This document shows positions 1-9,655 of a DNA stretch of 64,000 nucleotides, piece by piece (position 1 is the first letter of the stretch; the number at the start of each line of letters is the position of its first letter). A program made the translations under genes and the position numbers. The notes under the pieces were generated by a model, which saw only the letters and a list, made by a program, of their open reading frames with translations, had not been told where the DNA came from and made no database searches. The DNA is from Peribacillus acanthi. Its GTDB lineage: Bacteria > Bacillota > Bacilli > Bacillales > DSM-1321. Location of the stretch: contig NZ_QBBX01000004.1 in assembly GCF_003073175.1 (NCBI RefSeq), positions 1 through 64,000 of the forward strand, written 5' to 3'.

Positions 1-107
1 ATTCAAGTATAAAAGAATGAGGGGTTTGCGTGTTTTTTATGCATTCTAAATAGTGTCTATACCCCAACAAATATTATAGAGCCATTATTATTGGGGTAAT
101 TTACACG

Positions 108-140
108 ATAAAAAAACCCTCTGCATTCACAGAGGGTTTA
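108..140 (-). terminator. Terminator after nupQ
   Basis: A 10-bp perfect stem (114-123 with 130-139, loop 6 nt) is followed on the minus strand by a run of seven T. It sits just after the nupQ stop and would end the nup operon. The remaining 1-107 shows no gene, only an 8-bp inverted repeat (60-67 with 91-98) of unknown role. Confidence 0.85.
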
Positions 141-147
141 GTGTATT

Positions 148-1107
148 TTAACGTTTTCCTTTTATATAAGGACTACCTAATGCTTTAGGAGCATCTGCAC
201 GTCCAATGAATCCTGTTAATGCAATAATTGTCAATAAATACGGAAGGATTAACAAGTAAACAGCTGGGATATCTTTAAAGAATGGTAAGCTTGCCCCAAC
301 GATACTTAAACTTTGAGCCAGTCCGAAGAATAATGCAGCACCCATCGCACCTAGTGGATGCCATTTACCAAAGATCATAGCTGCTAAAGCCATGAAACCT
401 TGACCATTAATAGTTGAGTGGCTGAAATCTAATGTTACAGTTGAAGCAAGAACTGCTCCACCAAGTCCAGCAAAAGCACCTGAAATCATAACTCCCATAT
501 ATCTGATTCTCGTTACGTTTACACCCATTGTATCTGCTGCCATTGGGTGCTCACCAACAGAGCGAATACGTAAACCGAATGGTGTTTTATAAATGACAAA
601 CCAAACAACAAATGCAAGAACGATTGCAAGATATGATACATAATAGCCATTTGAGAAGAAAATTTTCCCGAGTACTGGAATCTTGCTTAATACAGGTAAG
701 TCAATTTTCTCAAACAATTCTTGGATAGAATCCGTTTGACCTTTGTCGTAAATCAATTTAACCAAGAATAAGCTCAAACCAACAGCTAAGAAGTTAATTG
801 CCACTCCACTTACCACTTGATCTGCTCGGAAAGTAATCGATGCTACAGCATGCATCAATGAAAAAATCATTGCTGCGATCATTGCCACTACAATTGACAC
901 CCAAGGAGTAATTGCTCCAAGTGTATCAGCAAATGTTAAGTTAAATATGATAGCCACGAAAGCTCCAATGACCATTAACCCTTCAAGTCCAATGTTTACA
1001 ACACCGGATCTCTCGGAAAATACACCACCTAAAGCTGTATAAATAAGGGGAGCCGCCAAGGCAATCATTGAAGGTACGATTATCGATAATATGTGTAAGA
1101 AATCCAA
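148..1107 (-). CDS. nupQ: Nucleoside ABC transporter permease NupQ
   Basis: This is the second membrane subunit of a BMP-type nucleoside importer (B. subtilis NupQ, formerly YufQ, guanosine uptake). The 319-aa protein is almost all hydrophobic segments and has the conserved N-terminal region reading GVVNIGLEGLMVIGAF near residue 35, typical of the branched-chain/ribose permease family. It starts with TTG directly after the nupP stop codon (no gap), behind an AAAGGGGGC ribosome-binding site, so translation is probably coupled to nupP. It is the last gene of nupNOPQ and is followed by a terminator. The family is clear; guanosine as substrate is inferred from orthology and from the adjacent regulator. 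Confidence 0.9.
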   Translation of the reverse strand: MDFLHILSIIVPSMIALAAPLIYTALGGVFSERSGVVNIGLEGLMVIGAFVAIIFNLTFADTLGAITPWVSIVVAMIAAMIFSLMHAVASITFRADQVVSGVAINFLAVGLSLFLVKLIYDKGQTDSIQELFEKIDLPVLSKIPVLGKIFFSNGYYVSYLAIVLAFVVWFVIYKTPFGLRIRSVGEHPMAADTMGVNVTRIRYMGVMISGAFAGLGGAVLASTVTLDFSHSTINGQGFMALAAMIFGKWHPLGAMGAALFFGLAQSLSIVGASLPFFKDIPAVYLLILPYLLTIIALTGFIGRADAPKALGSPYIKGKR

Positions 1108-2157
1108 TTATTTCGCCCCCTTACTGCTTTTACGTTCAAGAATCCATCTAATAAAGTAGCTAGAAGCTACAAAGAAAATGATTAATGCAATAACAATGTC
1201 TACGAGCTCGTTCGGTACACCAGCTTCGAAAGGCATGTTCAAGGCACCGATTTTTAATCCCCCAAATAAGGCAGCAGCCAAGATGACTCCAATAGCTGCA
1301 TTTCCTCCTAATAAGGCAACAGCAATTCCATCAAAACCAGTTCCAGTGAAACCACCTTTAATAGCAGCATACTCGAAAGTACCTAATCCTTCCATAGCCC
1401 CTGCAAGACCTGCAAATGCTCCAGAAATAACCATGGACAATACGATATTTTTATTAACGTTCATTCCTGCATATTGAGATGCATGTTGGTTGAACCCTAC
1501 TGAACGCAACTCATATCCAACCGTCGTTTTTTCTAAGATAAACCACATTAAGAATGCACCAATTAATGCAACAATGATTCCCCAGTGCAATCTAGAATAG
1601 TCAGTCATGCCTTCAATGAATGGTGAACGTAATGATGCAGAAGCAGCTACTTTCGGAGTCTTATCTGCATTTTCAGTAATGATGTTATAAATAATATAGT
1701 TCGTTACATGAAGAGCAATATAGTTCATCATGATTGACACAATTACTTCGTGAACACGGAATCTTGCTTTTAAAATTCCAGGAACAGCCGCCCATAGAGC
1801 ACCTGCCACTGCAGCAGCTAAAATTGCTAATGGTAAATGAATCATTTTAGGAAGGTCATCGAAGGAAATACCAACCCAAACTGCCGCTAACCATCCAACG
1901 ATAAGCTGTCCTTCTACACCAATGTTAAATAGTCCAGTTCTATAGGCAAAGGCTACTGCTAAACCAGCTAAAATATATGGAATCATTTGACGGACAGTTT
2001 CTCCAATTGAATAGACCTCTCCGAAAATCCCGTTAAATAGTGCCGTATATCCATTTATTGGATTGTATCCACTGACAATCATGATGATTGCACCAACTAG
2101 CAATCCAAGGAATACAGAAATGAGCGGCACTAAAACATTTGTCATTCTTTTAGACAT
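1108..2157 (-). CDS. nupP: Nucleoside ABC transporter permease NupP
   Basis: First permease subunit of the nucleoside importer, 349 aa with about nine hydrophobic segments. It carries the family signature AYRTGLFNIGVEGQLIVGW near residue 70, equivalent to the one in NupQ, as expected for a heterodimeric channel. The ATG lies inside the end of nupO (8-nt overlap), so the ATPase and both permeases are likely made from one coupled message. Substrate assignment to purine nucleosides rests on similarity to B. subtilis YufP/NupP. Confidence 0.9.
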   Translation of the reverse strand: MSKRMTNVLVPLISVFLGLLVGAIIMIVSGYNPINGYTALFNGIFGEVYSIGETVRQMIPYILAGLAVAFAYRTGLFNIGVEGQLIVGWLAAVWVGISFDDLPKMIHLPLAILAAAVAGALWAAVPGILKARFRVHEVIVSIMMNYIALHVTNYIIYNIITENADKTPKVAASASLRSPFIEGMTDYSRLHWGIIVALIGAFLMWFILEKTTVGYELRSVGFNQHASQYAGMNVNKNIVLSMVISGAFAGLAGAMEGLGTFEYAAIKGGFTGTGFDGIAVALLGGNAAIGVILAAALFGGLKIGALNMPFEAGVPNELVDIVIALIIFFVASSYFIRWILERKSSKGAK

Positions 2158-3682
2158 TTTTCGTTACCCCCGCTTCCTGCTTGCTACCAGCCATCAATAG
2201 TCCTAGCTCTTGCTCTGTTGTTTCTTTAGGATCACGTATCGCTACGATTTTCCCTTCATAAATAACGGCAATTTTATCACTTACGTTCATAATTTCATCA
2301 AGTTCAAATGATATTAAAAGTACGGCTTTACCATTGTCACGTTGTTCAATCAAGCGTCTATGAATAAATTCAATCGCACCAACATCCAAACCACGTGTCG
2401 GTTGTGCAGCAATCAATAAATCTGGATCGCGATCGATTTCTCGACCTATAATAGCTTTCTGTTGATTTCCTCCAGAAAGAGCACGTGCAGGAGTAAACTC
2501 ACTTGGAGTACGAACATCAAATTCGCTAATAAGCTTTTTAGCTTTTTCATAGATATTCTTAAAACTTAACACTCCATTTGAAGAAAACGGTTTTTGATAA
2601 TAAGTTTGAAGTACCATATTTTCCCCAATTGGGAAATCCAATACAAGACCATGTTTATGTCTGTCTTGTGGAATATGGCCTACTCCTTTTTCAGTTACTT
2701 TCCTTGGTGTTAAGTTTTGAATCTCTTTATCATTTAATTTAATCGTTCCAGAGTTTGTTTTTCTTAGCCCAGTAATCGCTTCAATCAATTCACTTTGACC
2801 GTTTCCATCAACCCCAGCGATGCCAACGATTTCCCCTGCTTTGATTGTAAGGTCTAATCCCCTTACTGCTTCAACACCTCGTGAATCATTGACACTTAAG
2901 CCTTGAATTTCGAGAACGTTATGTTTAGGCTTAGAAGCTGTTTTTTCAGTTTTAAAGACTACTTCACGGCCTACCATAAGATTTGCAAGATCTGTAGGAT
3001 TGGTATCGCTTACATTGACTGTACCTATGCCTACTCCTTTTCGAATAACTGTAACACGGTCACACACTTCCATGATTTCTTTCAACTTGTGAGTAATCAA
3101 AATGATCGATTTGCCTTCAGCAATCAGCTTCTTCATAATACTGATTAATTCTTTAATTTCTTGAGGGGTTAATACTGCTGTTGGTTCATCAAAAATTAAG
3201 ATTTCTGCCCCACGATATAACGTTTTTAAAATTTCAACACGCTGTTGCATCCCAACAGAGATATCGGATATTTTTGCATCAGGGTCTACGCTTAATCCGT
3301 ATTGTTCGGACAGACGTCTTACCTCTTGGCTTGCATCTTTAATGTTTATCTTTCCACTTTTAGATGGTTCTTTACCTAAGATAATGTTTTCAGTAACTGT
3401 GAAGGTATCAACAAGCATAAAGTGTTGATGCACCATTCCAATACCAAGCTCATTTGCGATGTTTGGGTTGGTAATGTTGACTTTCTTTCCATGAACTTTA
3501 ATTTCACCTTGCTCGGGTTGATAAAGTCCGAATAAAACATTCATCAAAGTAGATTTTCCTGCGCCATTTTCACCAAGTAAAGCGTGAATTTCACCTTTTT
3601 TTACTTGGAGGGTAATATTATCGTTTGCTACGATGCCGGGAAATTCTTTGCGAATGTTTAACATCTCAATTACATATTCCAC
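2150..3682 (-). CDS. nupO: Nucleoside ABC transporter ATPase NupO
   Basis: Tandem-ATPase subunit that powers the importer, 510 aa from the chosen start. The first ABC module has Walker A GENGAGKS and the signature ISVGMQQR. The second has a degenerate Walker A (GVDGNGQS) with an intact LSGGNQQK signature, as usual in RbsA/BMP-type double ATPases. The open frame extends upstream, but a GTG at 3682 preceded by AAAGGGAG gives the N-terminus VEYVIEMLNIRKEF that matches B. subtilis YufO; the 32 upstream residues are rejected. It is separated from nupN by 250 bp containing two hairpins. Confidence 0.93.
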   Translation of the reverse strand: MEYVIEMLNIRKEFPGIVANDNITLQVKKGEIHALLGENGAGKSTLMNVLFGLYQPEQGEIKVHGKKVNITNPNIANELGIGMVHQHFMLVDTFTVTENIILGKEPSKSGKINIKDASQEVRRLSEQYGLSVDPDAKISDISVGMQQRVEILKTLYRGAEILIFDEPTAVLTPQEIKELISIMKKLIAEGKSIILITHKLKEIMEVCDRVTVIRKGVGIGTVNVSDTNPTDLANLMVGREVVFKTEKTASKPKHNVLEIQGLSVNDSRGVEAVRGLDLTIKAGEIVGIAGVDGNGQSELIEAITGLRKTNSGTIKLNDKEIQNLTPRKVTEKGVGHIPQDRHKHGLVLDFPIGENMVLQTYYQKPFSSNGVLSFKNIYEKAKKLISEFDVRTPSEFTPARALSGGNQQKAIIGREIDRDPDLLIAAQPTRGLDVGAIEFIHRRLIEQRDNGKAVLLISFELDEIMNVSDKIAVIYEGKIVAIRDPKETTEQELGLLMAGSKQEAGVTKNV

Positions 3683-3780
3683 GAGTATCCACTCCCTTTG
3701 TTTATCTACTTTCATTTTCCTTATTTTTTGAATAAATCTTGGTTGAAAGCGGTATAAAAATTTTCTTTGAAAAATCAAAG

Positions 3781-3829
3781 GAAAGATTATAAAAGTATTT
3801 AACAGAAAAACTGTAGTTTATAATCTTTC
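3781..3829 (-). promoter_or_regulatory. Hairpin upstream of nupO
   Basis: A perfect 13-bp inverted repeat (3781-3793 with 3817-3829) whose loop holds a further ACAG/CTGT stem. It lies in the nupN-nupO intergenic region and lacks a clean T run. It may protect the nupN message end or limit read-through into nupO; the role is inferred. Confidence 0.5.
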
Positions 3830-3881
3830 ATTTAGTTTTTCTCTATTTTGCATATATTTCCTATTTTCTATCTAAAGGAAT

Positions 3882-3918
3882 AGAAGGAATAGCTACCATA
3901 AGGTAGAATATTCCTTCT
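3882..3918 (-). promoter_or_regulatory. Hairpin directly after nupN, likely attenuating
   Basis: A long stem made of 10 bp (3882-3891 with 3909-3918) plus 5 bp (3893-3897 with 3902-3906) and a 4-nt loop begins 14 nt after the nupN stop. Only a weak U tract follows on the minus strand. Such stems between a binding-protein gene and its ABC genes commonly raise the binding protein relative to the membrane subunits. That role here is inferred. Confidence 0.6.
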
Positions 3919-3932
3919 GTTTGTTTAAAGAA

Positions 3933-5012
3933 TTAGAATTTCATTTCCTTTAACTCATCACGAGTTGAAGGAACTTTGATTTCTCCACCTTTAATTTTAG
4001 CAGTCCATTCTTCAACAGCTTTTAAAGCTTCAGGAGAAACATTATCTTGAGTAGGAGCAATAGACACACCATTTTCTTCAAGACCGAATTCAGTTACTTC
4101 TCCACCAGGGAATTCACCATTTTTAGTCTTTTCAGCAAGCTCTGCTACTGCGATATCTACACGTTTAACCATTGAAGTAAGAGTGATGTTAGCATCAGTT
4201 CCTGGTACTTTACCTTCTTCAGCTTGGTCACGGTCAACACCGATTACCCATACGTTTGCATTAGGATCTTTTTTCTTTAATTCAATCGCAGATGTGAATA
4301 CACCTTTACCAGTTCCTCCAGAAGCATGATAAATGATGTCTGCGCCTTGAGAGTACATAGAGTTAGCGAATTCTTTTCCTTTATCTGGAGCATTGAAGTC
4401 ACCAGCATATTGGATTTGAACTTCTGCATCTGGGTTAACTGATTTAACACCAGCTACGAAACCAACTTCGAATTTGTTGATAAGACTTCCGTCGATCCCA
4501 CCGATGAATCCTACTTTGTTTGTTTTAGTAGTAAGACCAGCAATTACACCTACAAGGAATGAACCTTCATGCTCTTTGAATGTGATGCTTGCTACGTTAT
4601 CTTTTTCTACAACAGAATCAACGATTGCGAATTTAGAATCTTTACGTTGGTCAGCAACTTCAGCTACTGGCTCAGCAAGTAAGTAACCGATTCCATAAAT
4701 AAGGTCGAACTTATTTCTTACTAAAGTATTTAAGTTTGGTGTGTAATCAGCTTCATCTTTAGATTGAAGATAATCGATACCTTTACCTTTTTCAAGACCA
4801 TTATCAGTACCGAATTTTGTTAGACCTTCCCAAGCGGATTGGTTGAAAGATTTGTCATCTACTCCACCAACGTCAGTTACCATAGCAACTTTGAAATCGT
4901 TTTCTTTTTCTTCTGAACCGCCTTGTTTTTCTTCACCTTTTCCACAAGCACCAAGAATTGTACCCGCAGCAAGTGCCAAGGACAGCGCTAAACCTAATTT
5001 ACGCTTTTTCAA
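3933..5012 (-). CDS. nupN: Nucleoside-binding lipoprotein NupN (BMP family)
   Basis: Substrate-binding lipoprotein of the nucleoside importer, tethered to the outer face of the membrane. The 359-aa product has a type II signal peptide with a lipobox ending LGAC (Cys23) and a charged linker rich in Glu and Lys. A BMP/PnrA-like domain follows, with an N-terminal strand reading [20 protein letters not shown]. The start is TTG, set by AGGAGG nine bases upstream. It follows nupR by 51 bp in the same direction, so it may be co-transcribed with its regulator or use a promoter inside the nupR 3' end. Confidence 0.93.
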   Translation of the reverse strand: MKKRKLGLALSLALAAGTILGACGKGEEKQGGSEEKENDFKVAMVTDVGGVDDKSFNQSAWEGLTKFGTDNGLEKGKGIDYLQSKDEADYTPNLNTLVRNKFDLIYGIGYLLAEPVAEVADQRKDSKFAIVDSVVEKDNVASITFKEHEGSFLVGVIAGLTTKTNKVGFIGGIDGSLINKFEVGFVAGVKSVNPDAEVQIQYAGDFNAPDKGKEFANSMYSQGADIIYHASGGTGKGVFTSAIELKKKDPNANVWVIGVDRDQAEEGKVPGTDANITLTSMVKRVDIAVAELAEKTKNGEFPGGEVTEFGLEENGVSIAPTQDNVSPEALKAVEEWTAKIKGGEIKVPSTRDELKEMKF

Positions 5013-5063
5013 AGGTAAAACCTCCTAAATATGTTGTAATTAGTAGAAGCAAGAATTCTTAGT

Positions 5064-5789
5064 TTATACTCTTTTTCTCAATACATGAAAGCTAAATTTG
5101 TCTGCTTTGAAGTAATTGACGGAATATAAAATGGGACGATCCATTTCATCGTAATGCATTTGTTTTAGAACTAGCAGTGCTGTCTCAGGATCACACTCTA
5201 ATATTGGGGAAATCTTCTCATGGTAGCCAATTGGTTCAATATGTGCCACCGCATATGTAATGTTAATGGAAGATTGGATTTCCAACTTTTCAAAAATGGA
5301 CCCGTCATGATGTGAGAAACTCTCGGGCAAATTGCTTTGTAGGATTTTATCCAAGCAATAAACGACTGGTTCATCATTAGCGGTTCTTACACGTTCTAAA
5401 ACAACCATATCCTCATTTTCATCGCAATTAAACTTTCTAATATCCTCTTCTGACGGTTGTTGGGTCGAAGAGCTGAGAAAAATGGTACCCGGTTTCATTC
5501 CAGCCTGTTTAATCATGCTGGTTACACTATTCAGTTGTTCAATGCCAGAAGTGAATAGTGGTCTTGCATTTACAAACGTACCAACACCATGCCTCCGTAT
5601 GATAGCGTTTTCTTCTTCGAGAATCCTTAAAGCTTCCCTCAAAGTAGCACGGCTTACCCCAAGTTGTTTGGCAAGCTCGAATTCAGAAGGAAGTTTTTCT
5701 TTTTCCTTATAGATTCCTTCCGCGATGTCTTGCTTGATTTTATCAATCACTTGTAGGTATAGGTGACGATTGTCCTGCTTGATAGACAT
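5064..5789 (-). CDS. nupR: GntR/HutC-family regulator (YmfC/NupR)
   Basis: DNA-binding repressor of 241 aa. The N-terminal winged helix (residues 10-75) contains [22 protein letters not shown], and the C-terminal half is a UTRA ligand-binding domain of the HutC type. Its position next to spoIIIE is that of B. subtilis ymfC, renamed nupR as the regulator of nupNOPQ. In B. subtilis the nup genes are elsewhere on the chromosome; here they lie directly downstream of nupR, which supports the assignment. The start is ATG. A palindrome at 5822-5837 in its own leader could be an autoregulatory site. Confidence 0.85.
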   Translation of the reverse strand: MSIKQDNRHLYLQVIDKIKQDIAEGIYKEKEKLPSEFELAKQLGVSRATLREALRILEEENAIIRRHGVGTFVNARPLFTSGIEQLNSVTSMIKQAGMKPGTIFLSSSTQQPSEEDIRKFNCDENEDMVVLERVRTANDEPVVYCLDKILQSNLPESFSHHDGSIFEKLEIQSSINITYAVAHIEPIGYHEKISPILECDPETALLVLKQMHYDEMDRPILYSVNYFKADKFSFHVLRKRV

Positions 5790-5821
5790 GATGAAACCCC
5801 CAAAGAAATTACTTTTTCAGT

Positions 5822-5837
5822 CATCAGACCTCTGATG
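5822..5837. promoter_or_regulatory. Palindrome upstream of nupR, possible operator
   Basis: CATCAGA-CC-TCTGATG, two perfect 7-bp arms around 2 bp, about 33 bp upstream of the nupR ATG. GntR-type dimers bind such short palindromes, so autoregulation is possible. I found no second copy before nupN, so confidence is low. Confidence 0.3.
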
Positions 5838-5956
5838 TTGAATCTTTTCTACTAATCGACTTTACTTTATCATTTTTTTTACTAGAAATAAATAGTCTAA
5901 TTAGAAATTTGTCGAATCAATGAATTGAATATACTATCAGTAAACTATTTCAGCGC

Positions 5957-5994
5957 GAAAAAAAAGTGAAAGTCCCATTTTTAAGGCTTTCACA
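5957..5994 (-). terminator. Terminator after spoIIIE
   Basis: Stem GTGAAAG/CTTTCAC (5966-5972 with 5987-5993) is followed on the minus strand by eight T. It lies just past the spoIIIE stop and separates it from nupR. Confidence 0.8.
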
Positions 5995-6023
5995 AATTTA
6001 ACCATGTTATCCAGATTTCTTCT

Positions 6024-8375
6024 TTAGGAACTTTGAATATCTTGATCAATTGTTTCTTTTCCAATCAATACATTCCTAGGTTTACTACCTTCATATTGGC
6101 CAACTACACCCCTTGCTTCCATTTCGTCAATCAATCTTGCAGCACGGGAATAGCCAATTCTGAATCTTCGTTGAAGCATAGAAACCGAAGCAGTCTGCAT
6201 TTCAATAACTAGCTGAACAGCTTCGTCATAGAGGTCATCGTCCACTTCACCAATCGTCTCAGGAGTGTCTGCTGGAATCATTTCTTCTTGATATTGAGCC
6301 TTTTGTTGTCCAATGACGAAGTTGACTACTTCTTCGACTTCTTCATCTGAGAGGAATGCTCCTTGGACTCGAACAGGCTTTGATGCACCTACTGGTAAGA
6401 AAAGCATATCCCCTCTACCTAATAGCTTCTCAGCCCCCCCCATATCCAAAATGGTTCTTGAGTCGGTCATGGACGAAACACTAAATGCAATTCTAGAAGG
6501 AATATTTGCTTTAATAACCCCAGTAATAACGTCAACAGATGGACGTTGTGTTGCGATGATTAAATGTATACCGGCTGCACGAGCCATTTGTGCAAGACGC
6601 GTAATAGAGTCCTCCACATCCGATGATGCTACCATCATCAAGTCAGCAAGCTCATCTACTATCACTACAATGTAAGGCAGGAATGGTTGTTTGGCATCTT
6701 CCTCCAAGTTGTGCCTTCTGACGTGTTCGTTATACCCTTCAATATTTCTAGTGCCAGTATGAGAAAAAAGCTCATATCTTCTTTCCATTTCACTGACTAC
6801 TTTCTTTAACGCTTGAGATGCTTTTTTCGCATCCGTCACAACAGGTGCCAATAGATGCGGTACACCGTTATAAACATTCAATTCAACCATTTTAGGATCA
6901 ATCATCATGAGCTTGACTTCATGAGGCTTTGCCCTCATCAGAATGCTAGTAATAATTCCATTAATACAGACAGACTTTCCGCTACCAGTGGCACCAGCAA
7001 CGAGTAAATGGGGCATTTTATTCAATTCTGCTAACACAGCTTCACCTGAAATGTCTCTACCGAGGGCAATTTGCAGTTTTGAATCAGCTTTAAAATGATC
7101 CTTTGATTCAAGGACTTCGCGTAATGAGACCATCGCTATTTCTGAATTTGGAACCTCAATTCCTATTGCTGACTTCCCAGGAATAGGCGCTTCGATTCGT
7201 ATATCCTTTGCAGCCAATGCAAGAGCAAGGTCATCTGAAAGACTGACGATTTTACTTACTTTCACTCCTACATCCGGGTGTACTTCATACTTTGTCACTG
7301 CAGGACCCAAATGGACTTGCGTTACCTTTGCTTTCACACCAAAGCTTTGGAAAGTCTTTTCTAATTTCGCTGCATTCGTATGTATAAGCTCATATTCACC
7401 GCTTTGGTCGGCTTTTTTAGGCATTTTTAATAATGATAGTGGCGGGAGTTCATAATCGACATTTTCTAGTTCTGGAATAACCATTTCAACTGCAATGACT
7501 TCGTCTTCCACTTCATCAATCATTGGATCAGTTCGATGCTGTTGCTTAATTTCATGCTGTTTTGTGACAGCAGGTGTTTCATTAAATGCAGAGATAATGG
7601 TTGGTTGTCTTTCCTGCAGGGGGTCATTCACTGGGATGATAACCTCTTGATATGCCTCTTTTTCTTTTTCTATTTGTTTCGCCTGACGCTCTAATTCTTT
7701 TTCCTGTTCTTTCTTTTCTTTCTTTTCTGTTCTTTGTTTTTTCCACTCATCAAAGTCTTCTAAAAAAGCAATCCATTGGTTCTTCAAGAATGATCCAAAA
7801 CCAATAAGGAATTTTCCAATAACATCTCCTATGGTTTTTCCCGTTAGTAACACGAAACCTATAACAATAAATAGAATTGCTGCAATTTTTGAACCTGCTG
7901 CATCAAAAAGAAAATAAGACAATGCAAATAATGTAGCTCCTATCATTCCACCACCTAAATCAGATGTAGAAGAACCACCTTTTACTTCCATCCAAAACAA
8001 CTCCCATGTATTCGAGAGTACACTAGGTTTTTCAAATGGCCCACCTTTTTGAAGGAGAGTGAAAAGGGTGACATGGCTAAGGAGTAACATACTACCAATA
8101 ATGAGATAGCAACCAATCAGTTGCCTTTTTAATAGAAACGGAACTCTTCTCTTCCACATTAGAAAAATACTTAAAAGAAGAAGAGAAATTAATAAAACGG
8201 TATACCATTCCCCCATAAAAAATCTGGAGATTAACACTAGTGATTTTCCAACTGCCCCTAGTTTAGCTAAAGCTATTGCCGAAATGCCAAAGAGGATTAA
8301 TCCAATTAATTCAAACTTAAGTGTATGTTTAAGTGTTTCCGTTCTTTTACTAGATCTTTTTTTTCGTTTTGCCAA
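6024..8375 (-). CDS. spoIIIE: DNA translocase SpoIIIE (FtsK family)
   Basis: Septum-bound ATP-driven pump that moves the chromosome into the forespore and clears trapped DNA from division septa. The 783-aa protein has four hydrophobic segments in its first 200 residues. A long charged linker rich in Glu, Lys and Gln follows, then an FtsK motor with Walker A GATGSGKS near residue 461 and Walker [10 protein letters not shown] near 571, and a C-terminal gamma winged helix that reads SRS sequences. The open frame extends seven residues further, but AAGGTG is correctly spaced only for the TTG at 8375, giving an MAKRKKR-type N-terminus like that of B. subtilis. Confidence 0.96.
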   Translation of the reverse strand: MAKRKKRSSKRTETLKHTLKFELIGLILFGISAIALAKLGAVGKSLVLISRFFMGEWYTVLLISLLLLSIFLMWKRRVPFLLKRQLIGCYLIIGSMLLLSHVTLFTLLQKGGPFEKPSVLSNTWELFWMEVKGGSSTSDLGGGMIGATLFALSYFLFDAAGSKIAAILFIVIGFVLLTGKTIGDVIGKFLIGFGSFLKNQWIAFLEDFDEWKKQRTEKKEKKEQEKELERQAKQIEKEKEAYQEVIIPVNDPLQERQPTIISAFNETPAVTKQHEIKQQHRTDPMIDEVEDEVIAVEMVIPELENVDYELPPLSLLKMPKKADQSGEYELIHTNAAKLEKTFQSFGVKAKVTQVHLGPAVTKYEVHPDVGVKVSKIVSLSDDLALALAAKDIRIEAPIPGKSAIGIEVPNSEIAMVSLREVLESKDHFKADSKLQIALGRDISGEAVLAELNKMPHLLVAGATGSGKSVCINGIITSILMRAKPHEVKLMMIDPKMVELNVYNGVPHLLAPVVTDAKKASQALKKVVSEMERRYELFSHTGTRNIEGYNEHVRRHNLEEDAKQPFLPYIVVIVDELADLMMVASSDVEDSITRLAQMARAAGIHLIIATQRPSVDVITGVIKANIPSRIAFSVSSMTDSRTILDMGGAEKLLGRGDMLFLPVGASKPVRVQGAFLSDEEVEEVVNFVIGQQKAQYQEEMIPADTPETIGEVDDDLYDEAVQLVIEMQTASVSMLQRRFRIGYSRAARLIDEMEARGVVGQYEGSKPRNVLIGKETIDQDIQSS

Positions 8376-8414
8376 GCTCATCACCTTTTTAATCAATTGA
8401 TGGTCCTTCCATAA

Positions 8415-8445
8415 TGAAAGAAAGCAGCCCTACAGAAGGCTGCTG
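8415..8445 (-). terminator. Terminator-like hairpin after ylzJ
   Basis: AGCAGCC/GGCTGCT stem (8423-8429 with 8438-8444) followed on the minus strand by an interrupted T tract (TTTCTTTC). It lies between ylzJ and spoIIIE, so some read-through is plausible. Confidence 0.6.
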
Positions 8446-8522
8446 TATGCTATGGAAAACCATAGAAGTTATAGTACATTATAACATAATTCAATATAAC
8501 TTAGACGATGCTTTAGAAGTTT

Positions 8523-8741
8523 TTATTGATTTGTGTAAGAAATGATAGAACCAGGCAATAAGGTGGTGTCAAGATAATGTTTAGGATCTGTACTTATTAT
8601 CCGATTCACTAAAAATGTTTGATCCGAGTTTCTCTCACCGAAAACTGTAATCCCATTGTATTGGATCGATACATACTTCTCATATTCACTTTGCTCAATC
8701 GGGTACACATTCTCTAACGGCATTATGGTATAAAGTATCAT
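8523..8741 (-). CDS. ylzJ: Small conserved protein YlzJ
   Basis: A 72-aa protein of unknown function conserved between tepA and spoIIIE in Bacillus. The N-terminus [14 protein letters not shown] matches the family pattern. There is no signal peptide or membrane segment. The ATG overlaps the tepA stop by 4 nt (ATGA), pointing to coupled translation with TepA. A function cannot be stated; the call rests on size, position and sequence resemblance. Confidence 0.8.
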   Translation of the reverse strand: MILYTIMPLENVYPIEQSEYEKYVSIQYNGITVFGERNSDQTFLVNRIISTDPKHYLDTTLLPGSIISYTNQ

Positions 8742-9490
8742 TGCAGAATCGGCCCCTCCCCTTCTACAGAAGTAGGTCCTTTTTTCGTCTCAATTAAACC
8801 ATTTAACTTTCTCATAGCCTGACCAATACCACCGACCTCATCTATCAATCCATATTTTACAGCATCACTGCCAACTACATTTGTACCGATGTCTCTTGTT
8901 AAATTGCCTTTTTCAAACATTAATTCCTTAAACAAATCTTCTGAGATATTAGAATGCTTCGTCACAAAATTAATAACCCGCTCTTGCATTTTATCCAAGT
9001 ATTCAAACGTTTGAGGAACACTAATGACTAAGCCTGTTAAACGTATTGGATGAATAGTCATAGTAGCTGTTTCGGCTATGAAGGAATAATCACAGCTTAC
9101 TGCAATAGGAACTCCAATAGAATGTCCTCCACCTAAAACAATTGAAACGGTAGGTTTAGATAGGGAAGCCAGCATTTCAGAGATGGCTAGACCTGCCTCC
9201 ACATCTCCACCAACTGTATTTAATATTACTAATAGACCTTCAATGTTTGGATTTTGCTCAATTGCAACAATCTGTGGAATGACATGCTCATACTTTGTTG
9301 TCTTATTCTGTGGAGGCAATTGCATATGCCCTTCTATCTGACCGACTATTGTTAAGCAATGTATTTTAGAATCTGAAGACATTTGAGGTACGTTCGTTTG
9401 ACCTAATTGCTGAATTTTTTCTATTAGACTTGAACCTTTATTCTCTTGTTTATCAGAATCATTTTGCTGAGATTTATTTGGTCCTTCCAT
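8738..9490 (-). CDS. tepA: ClpP-like protease TepA (YmfB)
   Basis: Cytoplasmic ClpP/crotonase-fold serine protease of the TepA group, implicated in B. subtilis in protein translocation and degradation of small acid-soluble spore proteins. The 250-aa product has a polar N-terminal tail and then a ClpP fold with [13 protein letters not shown] holding the presumed Ser nucleophile and ATMTIHPI holding the His. The open frame begins further upstream, but AAAGGGGGA nine bases before the ATG at 9490 fixes the start at MEGPNKSQQ. It is coupled to ylzJ downstream and preceded by the rnjB terminator. Confidence 0.9.
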   Translation of the reverse strand: MEGPNKSQQNDSDKQENKGSSLIEKIQQLGQTNVPQMSSDSKIHCLTIVGQIEGHMQLPPQNKTTKYEHVIPQIVAIEQNPNIEGLLVILNTVGGDVEAGLAISEMLASLSKPTVSIVLGGGHSIGVPIAVSCDYSFIAETATMTIHPIRLTGLVISVPQTFEYLDKMQERVINFVTKHSNISEDLFKELMFEKGNLTRDIGTNVVGSDAVKYGLIDEVGGIGQAMRKLNGLIETKKGPTSVEGEGPILQ

Positions 9491-9616
9491 TCTTAATCCC
9501 CCTTTAATCATCAATATGATTAGTATGGACATATAGGCTGAGTTCAATCCCATAAGAATGATAAGAATAGGCTCTTTTCGCCGAATATACTATAAACTGA
9601 GCAAAACATTCGATAA

Positions 9617-9647
9617 CAAACAAAGAGCAGCCGAATTGGCTGCTCTA
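9617..9647 (-). terminator. Terminator after rnjB
   Basis: Perfect 9-bp stem AGAGCAGCC/GGCTGCTCT (9624-9632 with 9638-9646) with TTTGTTTGTT after it on the minus strand, ten bases past the rnjB stop. Confidence 0.75.
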
Positions 9648-9655
9648 AACAAATT

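Noticed and set aside
60-98. 8-bp inverted repeat TACCCCAA/TTGGGGTA with a 23-nt loop
   Set aside because: Loop is long and there is no clear U tract or regulator context on either strand; left as an unassigned palindrome.
5013-5063. Separate promoter for nupN
   Set aside because: A TATAAA-like sequence is present near 5058, but no acceptable -35 at 16-18 bp was found; not supportable.
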